DNA of 20,581 nt from JBDNFP01 sp041689775 (GTDB lineage Bacteria; Bacteroidota; Bacteroidia; Cytophagales; Spirosomataceae). Of the stretch, positions 14,589 through 20,581 are shown one piece after another (within the stretch, counting starts at the first letter, position 1; every line of letters starts with the position of its first letter). A model generated the notes under the pieces. It was not told the origin of the DNA. It saw only the letters and a program-made list of their open reading frames with translations, and ran no database searches. The stretch is taken from NCBI GenBank assembly GCA_041689775.1, contig JBDNFP010000191.1:1-20581 (forward strand), given 5' to 3'. Both the position numbers and the translations under genes were made by a program.

Positions 14589-16208
14589 TTACCAGAAGTA
14601 AGTGTAAAGCATAACGATAAGTGAAATCACGATAAAGGCACCAACCGCAAACGAGCGGTGCGTCTTGAACATAGAGACATCGATTTCCATGCCTCTGTTC
14701 TGCGAAGGTGCCACATAACCCAACACAACCATCACCGATACGCAGATCAGGAATACCCATCCCATGCGGTCAAGGAACGGCACTTGCGACCAGTCGGCGA
14801 AGGGTAACCAGTTGTTGTGCATTGATAGCGCAATCAGGAAGCCTCCCACGATGGCGAACAACGCCCCCGCGGAGTTGGTACGCTTCCAGAAGAAACCCAT
14901 GATGAAGGAAGCAAAGATACCCGGCGACAATAGTCCAGTCATTTCCTGAATGAACTGAAAACCTCCTTTTTTGTCAATACCCATAAAAGGTGCTACCACA
15001 ATGGCCAATACCATGGCCACTACTACCACGTAACGGCCGATCCGAACGAGTTGCGCTTCGGAATGATTTTTCCCAATATAGTTTTTGAAAATATCCAAGG
15101 TAAAAATGGTCGAGATACTGTTGGCCTTACCAGCCAACGAAGCAACAACCGCTGCCGTCAAAGCCGCAAACGAAAGACCCTTTAGGCCTACGGGTAACAA
15201 GTTTAGGAGTACCGGGTAGGCTTTATCAGGGTTGATCAGGCCATCTGGACCTAGCATATCTTCCTGGAACATACCACGGCTATATAATGAATAGGCCGCG
15301 ATACCTGGTAATACTACGATAACCGGCATCAGTAATTTCAAAACTGCAGCAAAGAGAATACCGTTTCGCGCTGTTTTGAGGTCAGCACCCAACGCCCGTT
15401 GTGTAATGTACTGATTACAACCCCAATAGTTTAAGTTCACGATCCACATACCGCCAATCAGTACCGTAAGACCAGGTAGCTGAGAGTAAAAGGGAGTGCC
15501 CTTTTCAAAAATCATGTGAAAGTGATCGTCGTGGCTTTGCGTCATGGCTTTAAAGCCATCTAACATCCCTTGACGGCCGGCATCGTCAGCTACCAGAGTT
15601 AGTGCCAGGTAGGTAGTGGCAAGACCACCAATGATAAGGAAGAACACCTGAATTACGTCGGTATAACCGATCACCTTCATTCCTCCCAGGGTAATGATGA
15701 TGGCAAAGGTAGCCAGTCCCCACATACACAGGGTAAAATCAAGACCCGAAATACCCGATACCGCGAGGGCTCCTAAGTAGAGAATGGAAGTAAGGTTCAC
15801 AAGAATGTACAACGCTAACCAGAAAATCGCCATGATTAGACTCACACTCTTATTGTACCGCTGACTGAGAAACTGCGGCATGGTGTAAATCTTGTTTTTT
15901 AAATATATTGGCATAAAAAATACCGCCACGATAATCAGTGTAGCAGCGGCCATCCATTCGTAGGTAGAAATGGCTAGTCCCATTGAAAATCCATTTCCCG
16001 ACATTCCGATAAATTGCTCCGCCGAGATATTGGAGGCGATTAATGATGCACCAATAGCCCACCAGGTTAATGATCCTTCAGCCAGGAAAAAGTCAGTTGT
16101 GGATGCTTCCTTTGATTTCTTTTGTTGGTATACCCAGTACCCGTATCCGGCTACCACCACGAAATAGAAGAGAAAAACAATGTAATCGAGCAATTCTAAT
16201 TGTTGCAT
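14589..16208 (-). CDS. Sodium/sugar symporter of the SSS family, vSGLT-like
   Basis: The protein resembles the Vibrio sodium/galactose symporter vSGLT over nearly its whole length. I prefer the start at 16208 (539 residues, MQQLELLDYIVFLF), because homologues begin there; the frame is open to ATG 16304, which would add 32 hydrophobic residues. It should have about 14 membrane helices. Shared signatures include GASLIASNISAEQFIGMSG, IDKKGGFQFIQEMTGL and SPGIFASFIMGFFWKR. Compared with vSGLT residues known to me, Gln65, Glu84, Asn258, Tyr261 and Lys291 match the sugar site (Q69, E88, N260, Y263, K294), while S91 is Ala87. At the Na2 site Ala58, Ile61, Ala353 and Ser357 match but S364 is Ala356. 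The substrate is probably a hexose or related sugar, not fixed by sequence. Confidence 0.5.
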   Translation of the reverse strand: MQQLELLDYIVFLFYFVVVAGYGYWVYQQKKSKEASTTDFFLAEGSLTWWAIGASLIASNISAEQFIGMSGNGFSMGLAISTYEWMAAATLIIVAVFFMPIYLKNKIYTMPQFLSQRYNKSVSLIMAIFWLALYILVNLTSILYLGALAVSGISGLDFTLCMWGLATFAIIITLGGMKVIGYTDVIQVFFLIIGGLATTYLALTLVADDAGRQGMLDGFKAMTQSHDDHFHMIFEKGTPFYSQLPGLTVLIGGMWIVNLNYWGCNQYITQRALGADLKTARNGILFAAVLKLLMPVIVVLPGIAAYSLYSRGMFQEDMLGPDGLINPDKAYPVLLNLLPVGLKGLSFAALTAAVVASLAGKANSISTIFTLDIFKNYIGKNHSEAQLVRIGRYVVVVAMVLAIVVAPFMGIDKKGGFQFIQEMTGLLSPGIFASFIMGFFWKRTNSAGALFAIVGGFLIALSMHNNWLPFADWSQVPFLDRMGWVFLICVSVMVVLGYVAPSQNRGMEIDVSMFKTHRSFAVGAFIVISLIVMLYTYFW

Positions 16209-16347
16209 AAATATCGAATGGTTGATTAATAAGAGAGAGAGGTCTTTCAGGATCAGTCCTGCTAGGATAATTGGTAAATGCCAAAATAATGCATGATTTT
16301 GCAATTATCCTACAAAAAATACTGATACAGCCGTTTAGCGCCAACTA

Positions 16348-17199
16348 TCATCGAAGGGGATACTGGGAAGGAGGTACAGGCATACGCGTTTTTCCCGCCT
16401 TCTTCATGCTGTCGTATGTCTGCATAAAATCATTTCCTTTACTAGTGGCATCCACGAGCACCTGAACGTTATTTTTACCCGTCAGCATCAGCCAGTAAGA
16501 CACCTCCATCCCCGCTGTCATATAAGCCAGCATCACGTGCCGCTGATTTCCCCCAAAGAACCCTTTCATTGATTCCAGATTTCGAAGTTCGAGTGCTTCC
16601 TGCGCTCCGTAGGTCAGGTACATCCATTCGTCCTTATAACTGTTGTAGCGTTTTAGGCTGTCAGTATCCGAAACAAACCGATAATCAAGCATCAGCGCCA
16701 ACCCTTCATTAAACCATTGTGGAACCTGCATAGTAGTCTTCCACCAACCCAGGCGGGCAAATAGTTCATCGTGGCACATTTCATGACTAACAACGTCTTC
16801 ATTCAGTCCATAAGGATTTAACACAATGTAGGAGTCACCCCATGGAGTGCCCAGGCTACATCCCGCCCCCTCGTTACTGTGGCAGTATTTTTGATATTCT
16901 TCCGGACTACTACATAGTATAATAGTGGCATTCCCCACCAAATCGCCCCAAAAAGATCTAACGCGTTGCTGCGCTCTGACAATGGACCGATACATCCTTA
17001 TACGCTGATTATCAACAATACCCTCACTTACATACAGCTTTTTGTTTACTTTTGTAAGATTAGAAAAAGAAACAGTCTGACAGTAAAAAACGTGGGAGTA
17101 TATTACGTAATATACTGATAACGTGAACACTATTCCAGCTAATAGGGACTTCAACGTTTTTCTAGACAGATGCAGTAAGATAGGGCTAAGCTTCAACAA
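16348..17199 (-). CDS. Membrane-anchored putative HExxH metallopeptidase
   Basis: This 283-residue protein has one N-terminal membrane segment (about residues 17-37) and an otherwise extracytoplasmic body. Residues 139-143 read HEMCH, a zinc-binding HExxH with Glu140 as the catalytic base. They are followed 21 residues later by WFNEGLAL with Glu165, the third zinc ligand pattern of gluzincins (peptidase MA clan). The segment before it, SYIVLNPYGLNEDVVSHE, is also typical. I do not recognise the family beyond this, and the substrate is unknown. Four cysteines (40, 96, 106, 114) lie before the active site, and Cys142 is inside the zinc motif. It is upstream of the symporter on the same strand (139-bp gap) and divergent from the FAD enzyme gene. 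Metallopeptidase function is likely but inferred from the motif. Confidence 0.5.
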   Translation of the reverse strand: MLKLSPILLHLSRKTLKSLLAGIVFTLSVYYVIYSHVFYCQTVSFSNLTKVNKKLYVSEGIVDNQRIRMYRSIVRAQQRVRSFWGDLVGNATIILCSSPEEYQKYCHSNEGAGCSLGTPWGDSYIVLNPYGLNEDVVSHEMCHDELFARLGWWKTTMQVPQWFNEGLALMLDYRFVSDTDSLKRYNSYKDEWMYLTYGAQEALELRNLESMKGFFGGNQRHVMLAYMTAGMEVSYWLMLTGKNNVQVLVDATSKGNDFMQTYDSMKKAGKTRMPVPPSQYPLR

Positions 17200-17222
17200 A
17201 ATCCCGGATTATTTGTTATTAG

Positions 17223-17253
17223 TAAAAGTAGTAGAATAAAACAGCGTTGACAA
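17223..17253 (-). promoter_or_regulatory. Candidate promoter of the HExxH protein gene
   Basis: On the - strand TTG (17253-17251), a 20-bp spacer and TACTTTTA (17230-17223) match the Bacteroidota layout, with one mismatch at the last base of the -7 box. The start codon at 17199 is 23 bp downstream of the box. Confidence 0.5.
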
Positions 17254-17323
17254 CTTTTCAAGAGCCTGCGTGTCACGATCTCGCACTCACCATTAAATTA
17301 CTTTATAAACTCTCTTCATTACT

Positions 17324-18277
17324 ATGGCATCTTGTGTAATTATTGGAGCCGGAATGGCCGGACTAACCGCCGCACGTGAACTTGTGCAAAACGGCTGGGA
17401 TGTTACTGTACTCGATAAGGGCCGGGGCGTCGGTGGCCGGATGGCTACCCGGAGATTATTGGCTACCCGCGCCGACCACGGAGCCCAGTACTTTTCGGTG
17501 CGCACTCCTGACTTTCAGGAGCATATACAGAAGTTGCAAGCCGTAGGAGTAGTAAAAGAGTGGAATTTACAAGAAGCCGATTTTCAACACCCACGTTACA
17601 TAGGCTCCGGAGGCATGAGTGCCGTTCCTAAATACATGGCGGATGGACTCAACATTAAAACCGGAGAACGAGTAGTGATGATAGATAAGACCTCTGATGG
17701 CTGCGTGGTTAAAACAGATACTGGTCATCATTTCGAAGCCGATACGCTTATTATTACCATCCCTGCTCCGCAGGCCTACACACTTCTCCGCGATAGCTCT
17801 ATTGAGCTCTCGGCCGCTGAGCTTTCTGCATTTAATACCATTAACTACCAGCCTTGTATTGCGGTGATGGCAGTGTTGAAAGATAAAAGCCAAATACCAG
17901 TACCAGGAATTCTTAATTTTGATGAGGGAGATATTGCCTGGGTAGCCGATAATCAACAAAAAGGAATTGCTGCCGAACAACCCACCGTCACGATACACGC
18001 GACTCCGTTGTACAGTCGCGAACATTTAGAAATGGACCTCATGAAGGTTGGGAAACACTTATTGGACCAACTTACCGAATGGATTCCTGCTGAAAACGTT
18101 GAGACTTATCATGTGCATCGGTGGCGGTATAGTTTGGCCGATAAGCGGTATCCACAGGCCTACGTAGTATGCAACACTCCCTACCCTATGCTGATGGGTG
18201 GTGACGGCTTCGGTATGGGAAATGTGGAAGGAGCTTTCCAGTCAGGCTTGCAGATGGCTCGCCATTTAATCGGCTGA
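17324..18277 (+). CDS. FAD-dependent oxidoreductase, renalase-like
   Basis: The 317-residue protein starts with an FAD-binding Rossmann fold: VIIGAGMAGLTAARELVQNGW (5-25) with the GxGxxG glycines at 8, 10 and 13, then VTVLDKGRGVGGRMATRR, the GG motif of amine-oxidase-type flavoproteins. HGAQYFSVRTPDF follows. Near the C-terminus, GGDGFGMGNVEGAFQSGLQMA is the second FAD-contacting segment. Short length, HGAQYF and this ending resemble the bacterial renalase-like group, which oxidises dihydro-nicotinamide isomers, rather than large monoamine oxidases. There is no signal peptide, so it is cytoplasmic. Substrate is an inference. The gene stands alone, divergent from the HExxH gene and convergent with the PepSY gene, with a terminator in between. 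Confidence 0.5.
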   Translation: MASCVIIGAGMAGLTAARELVQNGWDVTVLDKGRGVGGRMATRRLLATRADHGAQYFSVRTPDFQEHIQKLQAVGVVKEWNLQEADFQHPRYIGSGGMSAVPKYMADGLNIKTGERVVMIDKTSDGCVVKTDTGHHFEADTLIITIPAPQAYTLLRDSSIELSAAELSAFNTINYQPCIAVMAVLKDKSQIPVPGILNFDEGDIAWVADNQQKGIAAEQPTVTIHATPLYSREHLEMDLMKVGKHLLDQLTEWIPAENVETYHVHRWRYSLADKRYPQAYVVCNTPYPMLMGGDGFGMGNVEGAFQSGLQMARHLIG

Positions 18278-18310
18278 TTAGTATCAGATTTAAGATAAAT
18301 TCTAAACACA

Positions 18311-18360
18311 AAAAAGACGGGGCATAAAGAGGTTCAAATTCTTTATGCCCCATCTATTTT
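18311..18360. terminator. Bidirectional terminator, FAD enzyme and PepSY protein
   Basis: The 11-bp stem GGGGCATAAAG (18319-18329) pairs with CTTTATGCCCC (18341-18351) around an 11-nt loop. An A-rich run lies to the left (18308-18315) and a T-rich run (18357-18362) to the right, suiting both convergent genes. Confidence 0.5.
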
Positions 18361-18382
18361 TCTGTGCGCAAATAAGTTTGAA

Positions 18383-19498
18383 TTAAGCCATACTTACCAC
18401 TTTTTTAGCTTTCTTCTTCGAACGACGCTTTTTCCACCAGAGCACGAAGCCCGTGATCGTCATGGTACTGAGACCAATACCTCCGAGACCATACAGGAGT
18501 TGCACGAACAATCCGCCATAGTGCCCAAAATGGATTTGCTCCACGGCCGCTTCGGCATTTGATTCCAGGTCGCGATCTTCCAAATGCTCGATCTTGACTA
18601 CCTCACCGCTGGTTAGATCCACTTCCACGGAGGAGGGATATTCCCCCAACAGACGGTTACTTTCCGGACGAACTCCGGCAACTACAACATTTCCGCCGGC
18701 AGCCTTAGGGTATTTAATTTGTGCAGGCACGAAACCTTCGATTGCGGTAGCTGCTACTCTGAGACTATTTTCCAAGGGTAAGGCGGCATAGTCAGGCGCC
18801 TTCACTTCGGCTTGGGGAGTTGGGCTAGCTGCCGGGGCTTCTCCCAGCATCCGCTCAACTTTTTCCCAGTGCATAAAAACCCCCGTGGCTGCCGTAATAA
18901 ACAGAAAAAAAAAGCTTAACACTCCCACGAGCTTATGCAAATCGGAGTTAATCAGAAAAGCATTCTTATTTCGAACACCTACTTTAAATACCGAAAACAA
19001 TGACTTGCGGTAGTACCATACACCAGTTACTACCAACCCTAAAAGCGAAATACCTACAAACAACAATATTACATGCCCGGTATCACCCAAGGTTAAATGC
19101 TCGTGCAGATGTAACACCTTTTTCATGAAGGTAGTATTGCGTTCCCTGCTACCGAGGATAACCCCGGTAGCAGGGCTTTGATAAACCCACCATCTTACTT
19201 TATCGATGGTTAATTCGGTCATCACCGCCCGGTTGGGGGAATCCGGGTAAAGGAATGTGGCCCCAAGCGAAGCTTCCGGGTATTTATCAACAAGCGTTTT
19301 TACCAGCTCCTCAGCCGGTAGGCGGGTACCTGCTTCCTGAACCAGTACTACTTCTTTATTGGAAACAGTATCTATTTCTTCATTAAAGACCAGCATTACG
19401 CCCGTCACACTCAGCATCAGCAAAAAAAGACCCGCCACCAATCCAAACCATTTGTGGAGGGCGTATACAGTAGCATCGTTAAGAAAGGATTTTTTCAT
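18383..19498 (-). CDS. PepSY-type membrane protein (iron-regulated, PiuB-like)
   Basis: The 371-residue membrane protein has four predicted membrane helices at about 13-38, 140-165, 190-212 and 330-355, with a periplasmic part between. The opening YALHKWFGLVAGLFLLMLSVTGVMLVFNEEID is the hallmark of the PepSY-associated TM family. Histidines near helix ends (His15, plus those in LHEHL, SDLHKL and IHFGHYGG) could bind haem or metal. Members of this family are often next to TonB-dependent siderophore receptors and are proposed to reduce or release iron in the periplasm. No receptor is within the window, so an iron link here is only family knowledge. The C-terminus is strongly basic (KKRRSKKKAKK), facing the cytoplasm. 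A -7 box lies 62 bp upstream of the start. Confidence 0.5.
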   Translation of the reverse strand: MKKSFLNDATVYALHKWFGLVAGLFLLMLSVTGVMLVFNEEIDTVSNKEVVLVQEAGTRLPAEELVKTLVDKYPEASLGATFLYPDSPNRAVMTELTIDKVRWWVYQSPATGVILGSRERNTTFMKKVLHLHEHLTLGDTGHVILLFVGISLLGLVVTGVWYYRKSLFSVFKVGVRNKNAFLINSDLHKLVGVLSFFFLFITAATGVFMHWEKVERMLGEAPAASPTPQAEVKAPDYAALPLENSLRVAATAIEGFVPAQIKYPKAAGGNVVVAGVRPESNRLLGEYPSSVEVDLTSGEVVKIEHLEDRDLESNAEAAVEQIHFGHYGGLFVQLLYGLGGIGLSTMTITGFVLWWKKRRSKKKAKKVVSMA

Positions 19499-19559
19499 TC
19501 GTATCGGTAATGTATAGATGACTAACTTAAGATTGTAAAATTAGTGGTTAAACGTATCT

Positions 19560-19567
19560 CAAAGGTA
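19560..19567 (-). promoter_or_regulatory. -7 box of the PepSY gene
   Basis: On the - strand TACCTTTG matches TAnnTTTG exactly and lies 61 bp before the start codon. No TTG is seen at the expected -33 distance. I found no obvious Fur-box palindrome beside it. Confidence 0.5.
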
Positions 19568-19744
19568 TGATCAGGCTGACTATTTTTTATAAATCTGAAA
19601 ATCGTATTTGGTACTTTATGAGGCTGACATTTTGAATAAACTTGGGCACCTACCGGGAAGGCCCCTTACAGATTAGAAAAGTCGCCATTTTCTGTGAGCA
19701 GCCCGCTGTTGTCTCCAAGTGATGAGGAATTGAGCTTTTGAACC

Positions 19745-19764
19745 AAAAAAGCAAGAGCTGCTTT
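19745..19764 (-). terminator. Possible weak terminator of the TIR gene
   Basis: On the - strand AAAGCA and TGCTTT form a 6-bp stem with a 5-nt loop, followed by TTTTTT. It lies about 57 bp behind the TIR stop. The stem is short, so this is tentative. Confidence 0.5.
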
Positions 19765-19820
19765 CTTCCGACTGGTTTGGAGGAGGGCCGCCTTTGGGGA
19801 AGTACCTACAATTTAAAATT

Positions 19821-20423
19821 CTAATTCTTACGGGTAACCTCACTCAATATCCGCTCGGCTACCTGCGTGTAGGCCACGCTGGAAACATCGTAGGGATACC
19901 GCCCCCATTGTTCCAGCGCCACGATCTCTTCCCGTACGGCTATGCCTTCCTGATTTTTGTACTGGTGATAAGGTAAAAACTGATACCTACTTAAATCCTT
20001 AGAGAAGATTTCTTTACCATTTTTGTCCAACACATTTTTAAATTTATCTTCCATGAACGACCAGCTTTTCCATAGGCAGTTCTTAACCAGCACGCAGATT
20101 ATTTTCTTCTCGGGATTTTCCTGCGCCATTTTGATACCTTTGGCTACTTCCTGCTCCATAATATACCCCGAAGCCATGAAGTTGTGCGACACCATGTACA
20201 CAATGATATCAGCTTCGTCTAGCTCAGTCTGAATTTGAGAATCCCAGGTACCAGCCTCGATTTTCTCACAGGACCAAGCCTTCAGCAGATCATAGCGTTC
20301 CAGTATACTAAGATGAGTTTTCAATTCATCCTTGAAGGCCAGATCTCTGCGGGAATAGGAAATGAATACTTTGGGGAGTTTCTGATTAACCATACCCAGC
20401 AAATTTAAGGTTAAATTATCCAT
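19821..20423 (-). CDS. Stand-alone TIR-domain protein
   Basis: Residues about 17-130 of this 200-residue protein form a TIR domain: LPKVFISYSRRDLAFKDEL (16-34), a WSCEKIEAGTWDSQIQTEL segment (50-68), ADIIVYMVSHNFMASGYIMEQEV (71-93) and IICVLVKNCLWK (108-119). Glu92 (or Glu90) sits where TIR NADases carry their catalytic glutamate, so NAD hydrolysis or cyclisation is possible. Stand-alone bacterial TIR proteins often act in antiphage defence, for example ThsB of Thoeris, but no partner gene is visible. The C-terminal 70 residues match no domain I know. The start is uncertain: ATG at 20423, or at 20393 (Met11) right before the domain. The left end of an IS1-type element begins about 18 bp upstream, and the frame stays open across that junction, so the original 5' end may be lost. 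Confidence 0.5.
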   Translation of the reverse strand: MDNLTLNLLGMVNQKLPKVFISYSRRDLAFKDELKTHLSILERYDLLKAWSCEKIEAGTWDSQIQTELDEADIIVYMVSHNFMASGYIMEQEVAKGIKMAQENPEKKIICVLVKNCLWKSWSFMEDKFKNVLDKNGKEIFSKDLSRYQFLPYHQYKNQEGIAVREEIVALEQWGRYPYDVSSVAYTQVAERILSEVTRKN

Positions 20424-20440
20424 TTTTATGCGTCTTCGGT

Positions 20441-20463
20441 GGTAATGGATTATATGAGTTGAT
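20441..20463 (+). repeat. Left terminal inverted repeat of the IS1-type element
   Basis: The 23-bp segment begins GGTAATG and ends TTGAT, lining up end to end with the IS1 left repeat but with several differences inside. A target-site copy would be expected in the 8-9 bp before 20441. Confidence 0.5.
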
Positions 20464-20480
20464 TTCGCTATATTGGTGTC

Positions 20481-20581
20481 ATGCTACATACTCATCCCAT
20501 CCTGTGCCCCCATTGCGATAGTTCCGACACGGTCAAGAACGGCCACCGCCCCAACGGCGACCAGCGTTGGCGCTGCAATCG
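20481..20581 (+). CDS. IS1-family transposase (InsA-like zinc finger), 3' end missing
   Basis: The first 33 residues are visible. They show an InsA-type zinc finger: Cys9-Pro-His-Cys12, then the IS1-typical VKNGHRPNGDQRWRC pattern ending in Cys32. This N-terminal domain binds the IS ends. Whether the full transposase is one frame or needs the -1 frameshift known from IS1 cannot be seen, because the window ends here. Confidence 0.5.
   Translation, partial: MLHTHPILCPHCDSSDTVKNGHRPNGDQRWRCN

Larger units (their letters stand above)
19499..19820. other. 322-bp stretch between PepSY and TIR genes, possible gene debris
   Basis: There is no gene with a start codon here. The right part (about 19672-19815) has a stop-free frame on the - strand of roughly 45 codons that reads like protein (KKAALAFLVQKLNSSSL) and ends in TAA, but has no ATG. 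It lies just behind the TIR stop codon and could be the 3' remnant of an older gene; I do not recognise it. The left part holds the promoter of the PepSY gene. Confidence 0.5.
20441..20581 (+). mobile_element. Left end of an IS1-family insertion sequence, cut by the window edge
   Basis: The DNA from 20441 begins GGTAATG and reaches TTGAT at 20463, then runs TTCGCTATATTGGTGTC before the transposase ATG. This matches the layout of IS1: a 23-bp terminal repeat beginning GGTGATG and ending CTGAT, then TTAGTGTATGATGGTGT. The transposase start at 20481 confirms it. The right end and the target duplication partner are outside the window. Confidence 0.5.

Noticed and set aside
16209..16304. Hydrophobic 32-residue extension of the symporter frame
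   Set aside because: vSGLT-like proteins begin at the MQQLELLDYIVF segment; the extension overlaps the upstream region and is not needed for the first helix.
17567..18025. A 152-codon open frame on the - strand inside the FAD oxidoreductase gene
   Set aside because: The + strand frame has clear FAD motifs over the whole span, so the antisense frame is a shadow.

Overview
The window looks like a chromosomal segment from a Bacteroidota bacterium, probably of the order Cytophagales. Supporting signs are a PorZ-like type IX secretion protein, a MoaC-MogA fusion, several upstream sequences matching the Bacteroidota -7 box TAnnTTTG, and the near absence of Shine-Dalgarno sequences. The order is an inference; the phylum is better supported.

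Left part (1-2513, + strand): the 3' part of a beta-propeller/CTD protein of the PorZ type, a uridine kinase (udk), and a small exported protein of unknown function that resembles DUF4177.

Molybdenum cofactor block (2547-9124): on the - strand, transcribed right to left, lie moeA, moaD, moaE, a fused moaC-mog gene and moaA. Divergent from moeA on the + strand are a MoeB-type E1 enzyme with a C-terminal rhodanese domain and an XdhC-family gene. Together they cover GTP to cyclic pyranopterin (MoaA, MoaC), sulfur activation and transfer onto the dithiolene (MoeB-rhodanese, MoaD, MoaE), adenylation and Mo insertion (Mog domain, MoeA), and delivery to or protection for a xanthine-dehydrogenase-type enzyme (XdhC). 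No molybdoenzyme, mobA or molybdate transporter is in the window. The spacers of this operon carry three different repeat or inverted-repeat elements.

A gene-free, AT-rich stretch of about 790 bp (9125-9917) is framed by two exact copies of a 15-bp sequence.

Middle part (9918-16208): an MltD/Slt-like lytic transglycosylase (+), a large tricorn-like S41 protease (-), a cyclophilin (+) and a vSGLT-like sodium/sugar symporter (-). Strong bidirectional hairpin terminators separate the convergent pairs.

Right part (16348-20581): a membrane-anchored HExxH protein (-), a renalase-like FAD oxidoreductase (+), another bidirectional terminator, a PepSY-type membrane protein (-), a 320-bp stretch with possible gene debris, and a stand-alone TIR-domain protein (-). 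The left end of an IS1-family element begins about 18 bp upstream of the TIR start codon and runs off the window. That IS1/TIR junction and the repeat-framed gene-free stretch are the places most worth a second look. I did not find a clearly new multi-gene system; most of the window is housekeeping.
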